From assembly GCA_024509875.1 (NCBI GenBank), contig JAMPIV010012164.1:186001-250000 (forward strand): a DNA stretch of 64,000 bases, in the 5' to 3' direction. The notes beneath the pieces are model-generated. The model had not been told where the DNA came from. It ran no database searches and saw only the letters and a program-made list of their open reading frames with translations. Shown piece after piece: positions 1 to 9,018 of this stretch. The position numbers and the translations under genes were made by a program. This stretch comes from Oreohelix idahoensis. Taxonomy: Eukaryota; Mollusca; Gastropoda; Stylommatophora; Oreohelicidae. Within the stretch, counting starts at the first letter, position 1; each line of letters starts with the position of its first letter.

Positions 1-1
1 G

Positions 2-355
2 TTAGGTTTTCCTGCCTCGATCGCCACAGACATTGACCCAATACTACGAGGTGAGACTGAAGTGCAAATGGATAGCGACATGAAAAATGTATACGTGTAC
101 TGCGATCTCGTAGCGGCGAGACCGGTTGGAGATGCCTCTGTCCCTTTGTTACGGATTGTGCCTATTTTGGATAGGACTAATGCTTCTGTTTTCAGGATTT
201 ACGACAAACCTCACTACGTACCCCTGAGCCGTTTTTCGTTTGACGCGGTGGAAATCCTTTTAACTAACGATCAGGGTAAGACTATCCCATTCACTAGCGG
301 AGCTTCGGTGTTGACACTACACTTCCGAACTCACAGACGGTTTGATTTTGACTAG
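2..355 (+). CDS. Penton-like minor capsid protein, C-terminal part (cut by window edge)
   Basis: The frame is open from base 2 to the TAG at 353-355, so this is the C-terminal 117 residues of a longer protein and not a short gene starting at the GTG at 62. Visible motifs are LGFPASI near the edge, VYVYCDLV, a hydrophobic strand PLLRIVPI, FRIYDKPHYVPLS and a terminal strand ending LHFRTHRR. This beta-strand-rich ending with a conserved HYVP segment is what I associate with the single-jelly-roll (penton) proteins encoded beside F54H12.2-type capsid genes in Mavericks and adintoviruses. The assignment is by pattern and position, immediately upstream of the pVI/pX-like and hexon-like genes. The stop lies 7 bases before the next ATG. 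Confidence 0.6.
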   Translation, partial: LGFPASIATDIDPILRGETEVQMDSDMKNVYVYCDLVAARPVGDASVPLLRIVPILDRTNASVFRIYDKPHYVPLSRFSFDAVEILLTNDQGKTIPFTSGASVLTLHFRTHRRFDFD

Positions 356-362
356 AAACATA

Positions 363-827
363 ATGGTCAGACACGTACCCATCCGACGAAACCCCAAGAT
401 GTATGAGGAGTTTTACTGCAACCAAGCTGGCCATGGGATGCCAGTGTTTATCGGAGGCAGAAGTCAAAGAGGACATGGTTTGGGTAGTTTTTTCGGCGGG
501 CTCGGTCGTATGGTTCTCCCGTGGTTAAAAACTGGAGGCAAAGCTTTACTCAGAGAAGGACTTGGGACCGGTCTACAGGTCGCGAGCGATGCGTTAGCCG
601 GCAGAAATGTTGGCGAGGCATTTCGTGAACGAGCGAAAGAATCTGGTCAACGTTTATTACAGGGAGCGGTTGAACACCTCACCACTAACCAATCGGGCAG
701 CGGACTTAGAAGAAGAAAAACGAGAGCTGCCCCACCTGGCGAACCGAAACGCATAAAACGCCGTAACCGAGCTCGACCTTCTCATTCTCACCAGAAGAAG
801 CGAAGGTACTCTGATATATTTGAATGA
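363..827 (+). CDS. Small basic pVI/pX-like virion protein
   Basis: 154 residues from the first ATG (363); the frame is open a little upstream, but only through non-ATG codons. A later ATG at 399 is the alternative start. Residues ~30-60 are glycine-rich and hydrophobic (GHGLGSFFGGLGRMVLPWLK), followed by an amphipathic stretch (GLQVASDALAGRNVGEAF) and then a strongly basic tail with RRRK and KRIKRR clusters. Adenoviruses and adintoviruses encode comparable proteins (pVI, membrane-active; pX/mu, DNA-condensing) between penton and hexon, which is the position here. The stop overlaps the next start as ATGA (824-827). The role in membrane lysis or DNA packaging is inferred from composition and position; no catalytic motif is expected. 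Confidence 0.6.
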   Translation: MVRHVPIRRNPKMYEEFYCNQAGHGMPVFIGGRSQRGHGLGSFFGGLGRMVLPWLKTGGKALLREGLGTGLQVASDALAGRNVGEAFRERAKESGQRLLQGAVEHLTTNQSGSGLRRRKTRAAPPGEPKRIKRRNRARPSHSHQKKRRYSDIFE

Positions 828-2137
828 TGGCGCTTATTCACCCCAGCTCGTGCGAGTGTCTTCACAGTGGTCTAGATTTGTTTAGCGTACCACCAACGCA
901 GACAGCCGTAGAAGAGGGACAATTTGTGGAGATACATCCGTTGGCCGCCTTAGCCCCCGGAGCCCCGGTGGAATTTGTAATTTCGGGAAACGGTGAGGAA
1001 TATCTAGATTTGTTCAATACTTTTCTACACGTGCGCGCCAAAGTTACGTTAGCTAATGGCGGCGCATTACCCACTGACACAGAGGTGGCCCCGATCAACT
1101 ATTACCTGCACAGTTTATTCTCCCAAGTCGACGTTTCACTGAACGATACGCTGATTACACCCAGCGAGAACACCTACCCTTATAGAGCTTACATCGAAGC
1201 CACGTTGAATTACGGGGAGGAACCCAAACGAGGTCATCTGACATCGGCTCTGTTTTACAAAGACACCCCAAATTTTATCACGGACACAATTGGTGACAAT
1301 AACAATGGGTTAAGACTGCGTCGACATATAGCGGCTGGTTCTCAGGAGATTGATATGATGGGTCGTTTACATTCAGATATCTTTGCTCAAGATCGTTACC
1401 TGTTAAATGGTGTGACAGTTAAAGTAAAACTCACCCCGTCTAAAGATGCCTTCAACGTACTGGGACACGACCCCACCGCTGGATATAAATCTATTATAAC
1501 TTATGCGGCCTTGGTTGTCCGGAAAGCTAAATTAAATCCCGCCGTCTCGCTAGCCCACGAGAAAGCCTTGGTGCGAGGTAATGCCAAATACCCCTTGAAA
1601 CGAGTTGTGCTAAAAACTTTCTCTATCCCTAGGGGTATGCTATCGCACATGCAGGATAATCTGTTTCTCAGTCAAACACCTACACGGATCGTGATTGGAC
1701 TAGTCACTTCGTCAGCTTTTAACGGGTCGTACACGGCTAATCCGTTCAATTTCGCTACCTTTGGTCTGATATATTTGAACGTCAGCGCGGACGGCAGAAC
1801 CGTCAGTGGCAAGCCTTTGTCCATGGATTATGAACACAACCAGTACGTGAGAGCCTTCTTCGCGACGAATCTAGCTATGGGACTGGTTGGTAAAGACGCC
1901 GGCAACGACCTCGAGTATAGACATTTTAAGCACGGTTACGCCTTATACGCCTTTGACCTCACCCCCAGTCTACTAGACGGTGACCAGTTTGAGATGGCCA
2001 AGTCGGGCCCAGTCTCAGTAGAACTTAAATTCGCCGAGGTCACGCCCGAACCATTACAGGTTCTCGTCTACGCCGAGCAAGACTCGATCTTGGAGATCTC
2101 GAAATCGCGCCAAGTTTTGACAGACTACACCACTTAA
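824..2137 (+). CDS. Hexon-like major capsid protein, F54H12.2 family
   Basis: 437 residues from the ATG at 824, or 436 from the ATG at 827. Recognisable family signatures are EFVISGNGEEYLDL near residue 45, NYYLHSLFSQVDVSLND near 90, TYPYRAYIE near 115, and a C-terminal stretch with KHGYALYAFDLTPSL and VELKF. These match the invertebrate family labelled 'uncharacterized protein F54H12.2', a Maverick-borne protein. The length suits a compact double-jelly-roll capsid subunit, so I call it the hexon-like major capsid protein. That function is inferred from the family's setting and the neighbouring protease and penton-like genes. The frame is uninterrupted, which suggests a recent copy. It ends 3 bases before the protease start. 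Confidence 0.75.
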   Translation: MMALIHPSSCECLHSGLDLFSVPPTQTAVEEGQFVEIHPLAALAPGAPVEFVISGNGEEYLDLFNTFLHVRAKVTLANGGALPTDTEVAPINYYLHSLFSQVDVSLNDTLITPSENTYPYRAYIEATLNYGEEPKRGHLTSALFYKDTPNFITDTIGDNNNGLRLRRHIAAGSQEIDMMGRLHSDIFAQDRYLLNGVTVKVKLTPSKDAFNVLGHDPTAGYKSIITYAALVVRKAKLNPAVSLAHEKALVRGNAKYPLKRVVLKTFSIPRGMLSHMQDNLFLSQTPTRIVIGLVTSSAFNGSYTANPFNFATFGLIYLNVSADGRTVSGKPLSMDYEHNQYVRAFFATNLAMGLVGKDAGNDLEYRHFKHGYALYAFDLTPSLLDGDQFEMAKSGPVSVELKFAEVTPEPLQVLVYAEQDSILEISKSRQVLTDYTT

Positions 2138-2140
2138 ACA

Positions 2141-2641
2141 ATGAATACAGACGAGATACGCACCATCCTCCTATCGGACATATTTGTTAAACGAACTGGG
2201 CTCGTTAAAGTGTTAGCTCGTGACCAATTACCTCTACGCATCGATCCGACCAAGACGGCTGCTTTCGTCATCAACACTGACCCTAGCTATCGCCCCGGTG
2301 ACCACTGGGTCGCCCTATATTATAATGGACTTGGTACTTTTGAATATTTTGATTCTTTTGGCCTACCACCTACACACTCGGACCTGATTAATTTTATAGC
2401 CAGAAACTCTACTCGACCTGTTAACTACAACCCCAGACATTTACAAGATGTAGTCACCAACGTTTGCGGGCTCTACGCCATTTATTTCATCTTGATCAAA
2501 ACACGAGGTGGCACTATGCAGCGGGTCCTACTACCATTTTCGGCTAGACAACACGCCAACGATCGATTAATTACGCGCCTAGTCAGACCCTGGCTAGTGA
2601 AACTCAACCCCACTTTGCTAAACAAGAGACGAAATCGATAG
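2141..2641 (+). CDS. Adenain-type cysteine protease (maturation protease)
   Basis: 166 residues from ATG 2141. The catalytic arrangement of peptidase family C5 is visible: His55 in GDHWVAL, Asp71 in EYFDSFG, the oxyanion-hole Gln102 in HLQDV and the nucleophile Cys109 in NVCGLYAIYF. The length is somewhat shorter than adenovirus protease (about 200 residues). In adenoviruses and Mavericks this enzyme cleaves capsid and core precursors during virion maturation; the basic pVI/pX-like protein two genes upstream is the natural candidate substrate. All catalytic residues are intact and there is no stop or frameshift. This is the firmest assignment in the cassette. Confidence 0.88.
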   Translation: MNTDEIRTILLSDIFVKRTGLVKVLARDQLPLRIDPTKTAAFVINTDPSYRPGDHWVALYYNGLGTFEYFDSFGLPPTHSDLINFIARNSTRPVNYNPRHLQDVVTNVCGLYAIYFILIKTRGGTMQRVLLPFSARQHANDRLITRLVRPWLVKLNPTLLNKRRNR

Positions 2642-2785
2642 ACAGGTGTATTTTTTCCCTCACGACAGCCATGTGTAGTTGTTCCCACGCAACACATCGA
2701 CGAATCACGTCCTGCCTAACACACGTTCGATGTTCGACGAATCAAATCCTAGCTAGGGCACGCTAAAAAAACCCAGATTATACGA
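2642..2785. other. Short spacer between protease and PC4-like gene
   Basis: About 140 bases with no coding signal. Near its centre 'cgacgaatca' occurs twice (2698-2707 and 2735-2744), a short direct repeat upstream of the TATA box. It probably holds the promoter of the next gene. Confidence 0.4.
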
Positions 2786-2793
2786 TATAAAAG
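2786..2793 (+). promoter_or_regulatory. TATA box of the PC4-like gene
   Basis: A consensus 'tataaaag' lies 41 bases upstream of the ATG at 2834, which allows a transcription start about 25-30 bases downstream and a very short leader. It suggests this gene is transcribed separately from the capsid block. Confidence 0.6.
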
Positions 2794-2833
2794 GACGACA
2801 CTTTATTAACACACTAGATACATCTCGTTGAAA

Positions 2834-3355
2834 ATGACTGCTCCCACCAATTGGGTCTACATCAAGAGAAGTGATGAAATGCTTAAACCTTTGGCTAGTG
2901 GTCTGAAGGCTGCGTCTGTAAGTGTTTACCGAGGCCAACCTTTACTGCACGTGCGAAAATATTTTGGTGAATCCTACCTCAAATTTCCTACCAAACACGG
3001 CATTACGTTAACTCGACCCGAGTTTGAACATTTCTTGACATTACAGAACGAAATCCTCGCCGAATTTGACCGATTACAGCCACCAAGCACGGATACCTAT
3101 CCTACTAACACTACCACGTTTGATCAGTACATCAATTCCAGCTGTTACCAACCAATAGAACCGAGTTGGTTTCCTACCACAGACCTGGCCGATGTCCTAC
3201 CCTCGAAGAAGCCTTCCACTAACCTGTTTGACGAAATCACGAAGTCTAGCTGCCCAGTATCCCCAGAACCGAGTTGGTTTCCTACCACAGACCTACCCGA
3301 TGTCACACCACAGAAGAAGAAGAAGCCTACCAAGCGATTGAGAGTTGCCCTTTAG
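2834..3355 (+). CDS. PC4/p15-like single-strand DNA-binding protein
   Basis: 173 residues from ATG 2834 (the frame also runs upstream to a TTG). Residues ~26-75 match the shape of the PC4 (p15, Sub1) C-terminal fold: VSVYRGQPLLHVRKYFG, then a loop, then FPTKHGITLTRPEF and an amphipathic helix. PC4 domains bind single-stranded DNA and act as transcription cofactors; relatives are used by some viruses. The C-terminal half is low-complexity and holds a duplicated module, EPSWFPTTDL followed by DV.P and lysines, then a basic end (KKKKPTKRLR). A role in replication or late transcription of the element is inference. An AATAAA lies 10 bases after the stop. Confidence 0.6.
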   Translation: MTAPTNWVYIKRSDEMLKPLASGLKAASVSVYRGQPLLHVRKYFGESYLKFPTKHGITLTRPEFEHFLTLQNEILAEFDRLQPPSTDTYPTNTTTFDQYINSSCYQPIEPSWFPTTDLADVLPSKKPSTNLFDEITKSSCPVSPEPSWFPTTDLPDVTPQKKKKPTKRLRVAL

Positions 3356-3365
3356 TATTTGAAAA

Positions 3366-3371
3366 AATAAA
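3366..3371 (+). terminator. Polyadenylation signal of the PC4-like gene
   Basis: AATAAA sits 10 bases past the TAG, inside an A-rich stretch. It pairs with the TATA box upstream to make a compact transcription unit. Confidence 0.5.
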
Positions 3372-3418
3372 AAAACTATATTAACTAAAACGCTTTTTTG
3401 TTACCTATATATCGTCTA

Positions 3419-3502
3419 ATTGTTTGTATAACTGTTCGTATAAATGTTTGTCTAACTGTTTGTATTACTGTTTGTATAACTGTTTGTATAACTGTTTGTA
3501 TG
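3419..3502. repeat. 12-bp tandem repeat
   Basis: About seven degenerate copies of 'ctgtttgtataa'. AT-rich, non-coding, just downstream of the element's last gene. Confidence 0.7.
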
Positions 3503-3689
3503 TCTTCTTGTTATCTTCTTGTTATCTTCCTATTGTCTAAATGTATAAATATCATCTAACTATTAACCTCTTCTTGTTTGTCTAACACTACCTAAGTTGG
3601 CTATAATATATAAAAAACAACCATCTTCTTCTTATGTTTATACATCCTCTTCTTGTTATCTCAAAATACCTCTAAAAATAATCTCCCCC

Positions 3690-4034
3690 TTGTTAGCTCA
3701 AGTCCACCATCTTGACCCAAATAATCTCCCCCTTGTTAGCTCAAATCCGCCATCTTGCCACATTTTCCTTATATAAACATACCTCTTCCTATTATCTCCC
3801 CCTTGTTATCTCAAATCCGCCATCTTGTTATCTCCCCCTTGTTAGCTCAAATCCACCATCTTGCCACATTTTCCTTATATAAACATACCTCTTCCTATTA
3901 TCTCCCCCTTGTTATCTCAAATCCGCCATCTTGTTAGCTCAAGTCCGCCATCTTTTTTATCTCCCCCTTGTTAGCTCAAATCCGCCATCTTGACCCAAAT
4001 AACCTCCCCTTGTTAGCTCAAGTCCGCCATCTTG
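3690..4034. repeat. Irregular ~30-bp repeat array
   Basis: Repeated blocks of 'cccccttgttagctcaa' followed by 'tccgccatcttg', sometimes with a larger unit that adds 'ccacattttccttatataaac'-type sequence. The larger unit at about 3740-3815 recurs at 3830-3900. Short ORFs here are products of the repeat. It may be part of the Maverick terminal region. Confidence 0.7.
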
Positions 4035-4132
4035 CGCCTGCAGATTGCGCTTATATAAAAGTCACGCGCCTGCAGAATTTTTGCTATATAAAAAGTCACG
4101 CGCCTGCAGCGCGCCTGCAGCGCGCCTGCAGA
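4035..4132 (+). promoter_or_regulatory. Duplicated TATA plus 'gcgcctgcag' motif cluster
   Basis: Two copies of a block 'tatataaaa(a)gtcacgcgcctgcag', with five occurrences of 'gcgcctgcag' in all, three of them tandem at the end. A TATA-like core repeated with a GC-rich palindrome-containing motif (ctgcag) looks regulatory, and it lies where an element end could be. AATAAA follows at 4185-4190. The function is inferred. Confidence 0.4.
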
Positions 4133-4190
4133 ATACTACCTGTTTACCTCATACCCTACTACTACTGTCAAACAGCGAATAATCAATAAA

Positions 4191-5029
4191 ACTTGCAGTG
4201 GATTCAACTCTTGAGAGCAAGTTCAGTAAAACAAGTCTGGTGTTGATGACTTTCCAACATTTAATCGCAACAAGGTACAGCCAAGATGATCCACGAACAA
4301 ATTACAAAACTGGAATTCTATAATTCACATCTGAGTCAGAATCAAAATTCATATATGCTATTTCTGTTTTTTTTTTTTTTTTTTTTTGCACGCGACATCA
4401 TGCGATGATCACGACCGCTAAAATTTAGTCTACCAAGTTCATTATTGCTTGAGCAATATCTCGAAAAAATTCCTCGTGATAAATTCACTTTGCCTCTTTG
4501 CCATATCTCGTAGACTGACTAGAATTAGCTCACTAGTCTAGCTTTAAAGAACACGTTCCTTCTTCACATTAAACTTAGTTTGGCTATAAGCGTCAACGTT
4601 TACTTGACCTTCTTATGATATTTCAAATGGCAACAGTAGCCACAACATTAGTATTTGCGAATAACACGTTTTATAAATTATTCATTTCTTTAATACCGCC
4701 TAAAACATATCCAATGGACTCTCAGGTCCTTACACATTTATTTAAAATAAATCATAAATGTTTACAGACACATATCCTCTTAATACACAACGAGGTGGTT
4801 TAAAATCTCACACTGAGAAGGTCGAACACAACCTACGGCCGTAAAGGCACGTACACAGACTCTTTGGCTACCACGTCTTCCGCGTCATCATTCACTACGC
4901 GTAACGTTCTAGGATATCTAGTTGGGATGCTGAATGGTGCAATCATCTCAGTTAAAATAGAACCAACCAAGATGATTACACAACATGCAGCAGTCCCCAA
5001 CAGTTGTAAATGGCGAACACAATGAGGTT
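4191..5029. other. No recognisable gene
   Basis: A poly-T run near 4369-4387 and AT-rich sequence. The minus strand at 4836-5030 is open for about 60 codons and includes a hydrophobic stretch, but it has no splice sites or family match that I can see. Confidence 0.5.
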
Positions 5030-5184
5030 GCACATTGGGTTGGCAACCTCATCATGTAAAAGAACATGCTACAGAAATTAGAACTGCAGAAGCACGCGCT
5101 TTGAGGTATGTTTTCTTGAAACGAGGCCAGATGTAGTTACGACTCCATGCTCCATAAGTAGTGTAAAGGAGACAGTGATGATTG
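5030..5184. repeat. Dispersed repeat 'R10' copy
   Basis: Contains 'ggcaacctcatcatgtaaaa...acagaaa' and ends with 'ctccatgctccataagtagtg'. Related pieces occur near 17345, 22050, 45115, 54265 and 63855, with an inverted 'gaggttg...caacctc' core. Confidence 0.5.
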
Positions 5185-5668
5185 GTTTTTAAGGGTCGTT
5201 TTCATTGCACACGGACAACTTCATCAGTGCTTCGATCTCCTCCCTTAGATCACACAAGGAGGATCTCAGCACTGTGCACGAACTCCGTTTTTCCGGCGAG
5301 GATCCCAATATGTGTGTACAGGAATCACACATTCTATAAATATTTTTGTGGTGGGTAGGTTTCTTAATTTTTGTTTTATTTAGCAAAGGCAGCGGCCGTT
5401 TGGCCTACTCTTTACGATTTCCATCTGCCGCGGGATTTTTAGCGTGCGCAACTTGCACACCGGACCTCATATGTTTTCACCCTTATCCAAGAAAGCGATA
5501 CATCCGATCTAACTACTCAGGAGATTTTGGAGGAGTATGACATCAATAGGAACCACTTGGTTCTGAAAATAATATTTCCATCAGTTATATTTCCTGTACT
5601 GGGAGCGAAACCGGCACCTTTAGAATGAGAGGCGGATGCCATACCTCTTAGCCACTCCAATCCCCCAT
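5185..5668 (-). mobile_element. tRNA-derived SINE, group T1, copy A
   Basis: Minus-strand copy of a roughly 480-bp element also found at 13976-14467 (minus) and 62013-62495 (plus). The tRNA-like head is at the 5668 end, with a box A-like 'tggctaagaggtat' and a box B-like region. The body contains the conserved block that reads 'gatctcctcccttagatcacac' type sequence on the plus strand. Confidence 0.65.
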
Positions 5669-5710
5669 GTGACGATGATACTGTTTAGAATGTGGTTAAA
5701 CATCTTTCTG

Positions 5711-6045
5711 CAGAATGCTGGAGAGTAACATAAAAGGAAATCTCGAAATTGTCCTCTTCACACACAACATGCCTTAAAAATATTTTCCTAATTTTTGGGC
5801 CGAATACCATCATTACACAAGAACTGCTTACTCGTAGCAACTAAGAAGACATACACACCCTCACAGCTGGCAGACGCTGGAGTTGGGTTGGCCATCTCCT
5901 CAGAAGATACCACGACGCCACCATAAGAATAGTTATGCTATGGACCCCAGAAGGAAGGCGAAAGAGAGCCCGAAATTGTGGAGGCCGAGATGCAAAGCAT
6001 AAACCAGAGTTAGGGCACTGCACGAAGGAAGGACCGGTTGCAACT
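5711..6045 (+). pseudogene. LINE family 1, 3' fragment (copy A)
   Basis: Degenerate copy of the C-terminal coding region seen best at 48880-49490: recognisable AECW, the wing 'GRRWSWVGHLLR' and the tail 'AEMQS.NQS.GT'. Frameshifts and missing blocks make it non-functional. Confidence 0.6.
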
Positions 6046-6119
6046 AGGCAGAAAGGGTTTGGCATAGTCAGGCTGAGGGACCCCCCTTGCTGGAAAGGTT
6101 TTTGATGTGAAGAGACGAT

Positions 6120-8100
6120 GTCGGATTGCTGGTGGCCAGGTGGGGACAACGGCTGATGATGTTGGCCAGAAATTCGGCACGATTTCGACAATATATGAGG
6201 AAAGCTGCGGGTCATGCTTGGGATTCGGGGGAAAGACGGGATTGGATGGCACCAGAAGCATTGGACACCATAGCGATGGGAAAAGAAATGAAAGGAAATA
6301 GTGCGGAAGCAGAGTCCCCCAGGTTGGGAGAAATGAGTAGCGAACGTCGGCTGGACAGGGAGGTGGAGCGTCAGGCTCGAGCCAACGGGGGGAAATTCAT
6401 GGACGATCTTGCGGGACGGGCTGAGTGGGCGGCATTGGGAGGTGAACAGAGCACAGCATGTGAAATAGCTAGGGCCATAGGCGGAGAACGGGGTGCAGAT
6501 AATATTAGCGTTATTGGGAGAAAAGCGGGGAGATATCGTCGCCGCAGTGCGGGGGTATTAAACGGGATGGACCCAGCACTTCAGGGAGGCGCTGAATGGG
6601 GAACCACCAGAGATGCAGCTGAATGTTTCTGCGGCTGAAAATGATCTAGACGTAAATCTAGACATTCCGCGAGGGGAAGAGGTCATCGCAGCTGTCCAGG
6701 GGTTGGAGAATGGAGGGGCTCCTAGTCTCGACAATTTAAATGCTGAGTTGTTTAAGGCGGACCCTGAACTGGCGGCAGAGCTACTGGAACCACTGTTTGT
6801 ACGGGTCTAGAGAGCAGAGACAACACCAATGGTGTGGAATGGGGGTATGGTTGTCAAATAGCCTAAGGGGTGCGGCTTTGTGAACTGCAACGACTGGAGA
6901 GGAGTTGTTCTCCTCTCGGTTCCCAGTGGAATACTGGGCAGGATAGTTGTCCAGAGAGTTTCAAAAGCAGTAGACCATGGGCTTAGGGAGGAACGGGCGG
7001 GATCCCAAAGAACATAAGATGTGCACATCATATATTCACCCTCAGGAACATTATAGAGCAATGCTCGGGGTGGCAGAGATAGCTGTACATTAACTCCTGT
7101 TGATTTTGACGGAGTGTAATAAACGGCCTATGAAAGGTGCTGAGGGCTTGTGGTATTCCCGGCTGCACTGTTTCCATCATGGAAAGCCTCTGTGCTGGCT
7201 TTGCATGTGGTGTTGGGCGGGACAATCTAGCTTTTTGGGGGTGGGAGCGGGAGTGCGGCGGGATCTAGATATGCAGATGACATTACACTACTCGCACGTT
7301 CACATCAACATATTCAAGAGAAGAAAGATGGACTGAATAGGTATAGCCAGTTGGTGGGTCTGGGCGTCGGTCTAGAGAAGACAGGGGTAGAGAAGCTCAG
7401 CGTGGGCAGTCCTGGGCCCATGGCAATGGGGAATCACAGGCTGGAGCGGACAGACACATTTACACACGTGGGATGTGTGGTGGCACCTGACAACGGAACA
7501 AGCAAATACTCAGTATATCAGCAACAGAGTGAATGGAGCGAGAACGGCCTTTGCTGGTCTAAACTGCATTTAGGGTCCTGTCGGTGCTACACAGGCACCA
7601 AATTAAGATTATGTGAGGGTTGTGTACTTTATGTGCTTCTCTATGGTGCGCAATGCTGGTGAGTAACAGAGAAGGAAATGTTGATATTGTCCGCTTTCTA
7701 CACAATCTGCCAAAGGAAAATTCTCCTAACCTTTTGGCCGAATACCATCACCAATCAAGAACTGCTTGCTCTGAGCGACCAAGAGGACATGCACACCACC
7801 ATAGCTGGCAGACGCTGGAGCTGTGTTGGCCATGTCCTCAGGAGAGACCCTGATGCCATCGCACGAACAGCTGTGCTATGGACCCCCGAGGGAAAGCGAA
7901 AGAGAGGCCGACCAAAAAACTACTTGGCGGAGAACTGTGGAAGCTGAGATGCAAAGAATGAACCACAGTTGGGGCACTGTACAAAGGATGGCCACCAACA
8001 GAGCAAGGTGGAATCAATTTGTTGCTGCCCTACAAGACGCCACCAGGTTTGATGGCCGCTGACTGCTTTGACGGTTGGCAGTTATGGATCAAAGAAGAAG
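6120..8100 (+). pseudogene. LINE family 1, long degenerate copy (copy B)
   Basis: About 2 kb of reverse-transcriptase coding sequence broken into many frames. In order: an upstream linker (6126-6640), the RT approach with GAPSLDNLNAELFK (6613-6810), NWRGVVLLSVPS (about 6890-6930), IFTLRNIIEQ (about 7030-7060), AYGIPGCTVSIMESL (about 7145-7190), the post-YADD region near 7275-7500, and the C-terminal HVLRRDPDAIA...KRKRGRPK region (7830-7930). The 3' end is the family's 'ggatcaaagaagaag'. It joins LINE family 3 sequence at about 8101, so it was inserted into that copy. It is higher in GC than its neighbours, so it may represent an older or different subfamily. Confidence 0.7.
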
Positions 8101-8206
8101 ATTGCAACCAGGTCAGGAGGAAGACATCCGATAGGATAGTATGGCCTCTTTCTGACAAATCTCTACACACCAGGGTAGAAGAGGAACGACTAAGTAAGTA
8201 TGTCTT
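8101..8206 (+). pseudogene. LINE family 3, 3' end fragment
   Basis: Reads NQVRRKTSDRIVWPLSDKSLH, matching the ends seen at 38630-38745 (plus) and 23560-23640 (minus). It directly abuts the GAA-type tail of LINE family 1. Confidence 0.55.
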
Positions 8207-9018
8207 AACCTACATTCATCTGATTTAAAAAAATATATCGCTTTCAGAGAAAATCCTCACTGCAACTTAAATCATTGCTCGCTGGATTAAGTTTTCATCT
8301 CAGAGTGATAGCTTTCCAGTGTGGAAATTAGATACGTCCCAAACAGAAATTGAACACATCGAACCTACTGATTCGTATAATGCAGCGGCAGGTGACACTG
8401 GAGCTTTTTGGATTTACTTTATAAACATAGAATATTTTCTAGAACCTCTTTATGTGTTTTCTTATTTTTCCATGAGTTTCCAAGGCAAGATTTCTAAAGC
8501 TGCTTTTTTTGTTGTAAATAATAACTGTAAAAGGAAGCAGACCAGCAAAGAAAATAAAAATAAAATTTTTTAAAGCTAGGGGACGTAAGAATTTGTAACA
8601 CTCAAAGAAGAAAAAGCTATTTGTTTCCCCTACAATAACATTATGCTGTTTTCAGATCACATTCTAGTACGGACAAATAACACCAAATAAAATGAAGATA
8701 ACACTCGCTTACGTGCAAATATTTTATTTAAAATAAAATACAACATTCGTCTGTTATTTTTAGCACAGCTAATTCAACCCACACACCCCTGATAAACGCA
8801 AGCAATAATATTTAAATACATGGCTTTATTTACAAAACACTTCTTCATAATGCAGTGGAAAAAGAATTGGACAATTTGGATCATGAATCTGGAATGTTTA
8901 CGAATGGTTAATCTACATGTTAATAGAAAATCTTCATTTAATGCTGTTAGAGGGTGCCACAGTTTCCAAGGCAGTAAACCTAGACAGTTTCATGATTATT
9001 TTCATGTGTCTGTCAATC
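8207..9018. other. AT-rich sequence without recognisable gene
   Basis: No splice-bounded exon, known family or repeat unit seen. The 84-codon plus-strand frame at 8319-8573 is not convincing. Confidence 0.5.

Larger units (their letters stand above)
1..4190 (+). mobile_element. Maverick/Polinton or adintovirus-like element, right part only
   Basis: Five compact plus-strand genes (penton-like end, basic pVI/pX-like protein, hexon-like capsid protein, adenain-type protease, PC4-like protein) lie nearly end to end and are followed by repeat-rich, TATA-containing sequence. The protease is clear from its catalytic residues. The capsid protein belongs to the family typified by C. elegans F54H12.2, which sits beside a transposon-type integrase gene in that genome. 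The polymerase, retroviral-type integrase and packaging ATPase expected of such elements are not in the window and would lie to the left. I cannot place the right boundary: no terminal inverted repeat can be tested with one end missing, and 4190 is only the last polyA-like signal of the block. Confidence 0.75.

Noticed and set aside
4833..5033. 66-codon minus-strand ORF with a hydrophobic stretch (ACCVIILVGSIL)
   Set aside because: No acceptor or donor, no family resemblance, and it overlaps the edge of a dispersed repeat.
6126..6638. 170-codon ORF as a separate gene
   Set aside because: It leads straight into LINE RT motifs at 6613-6810 and has no independent features; treated as part of the LINE family 1 pseudogene.
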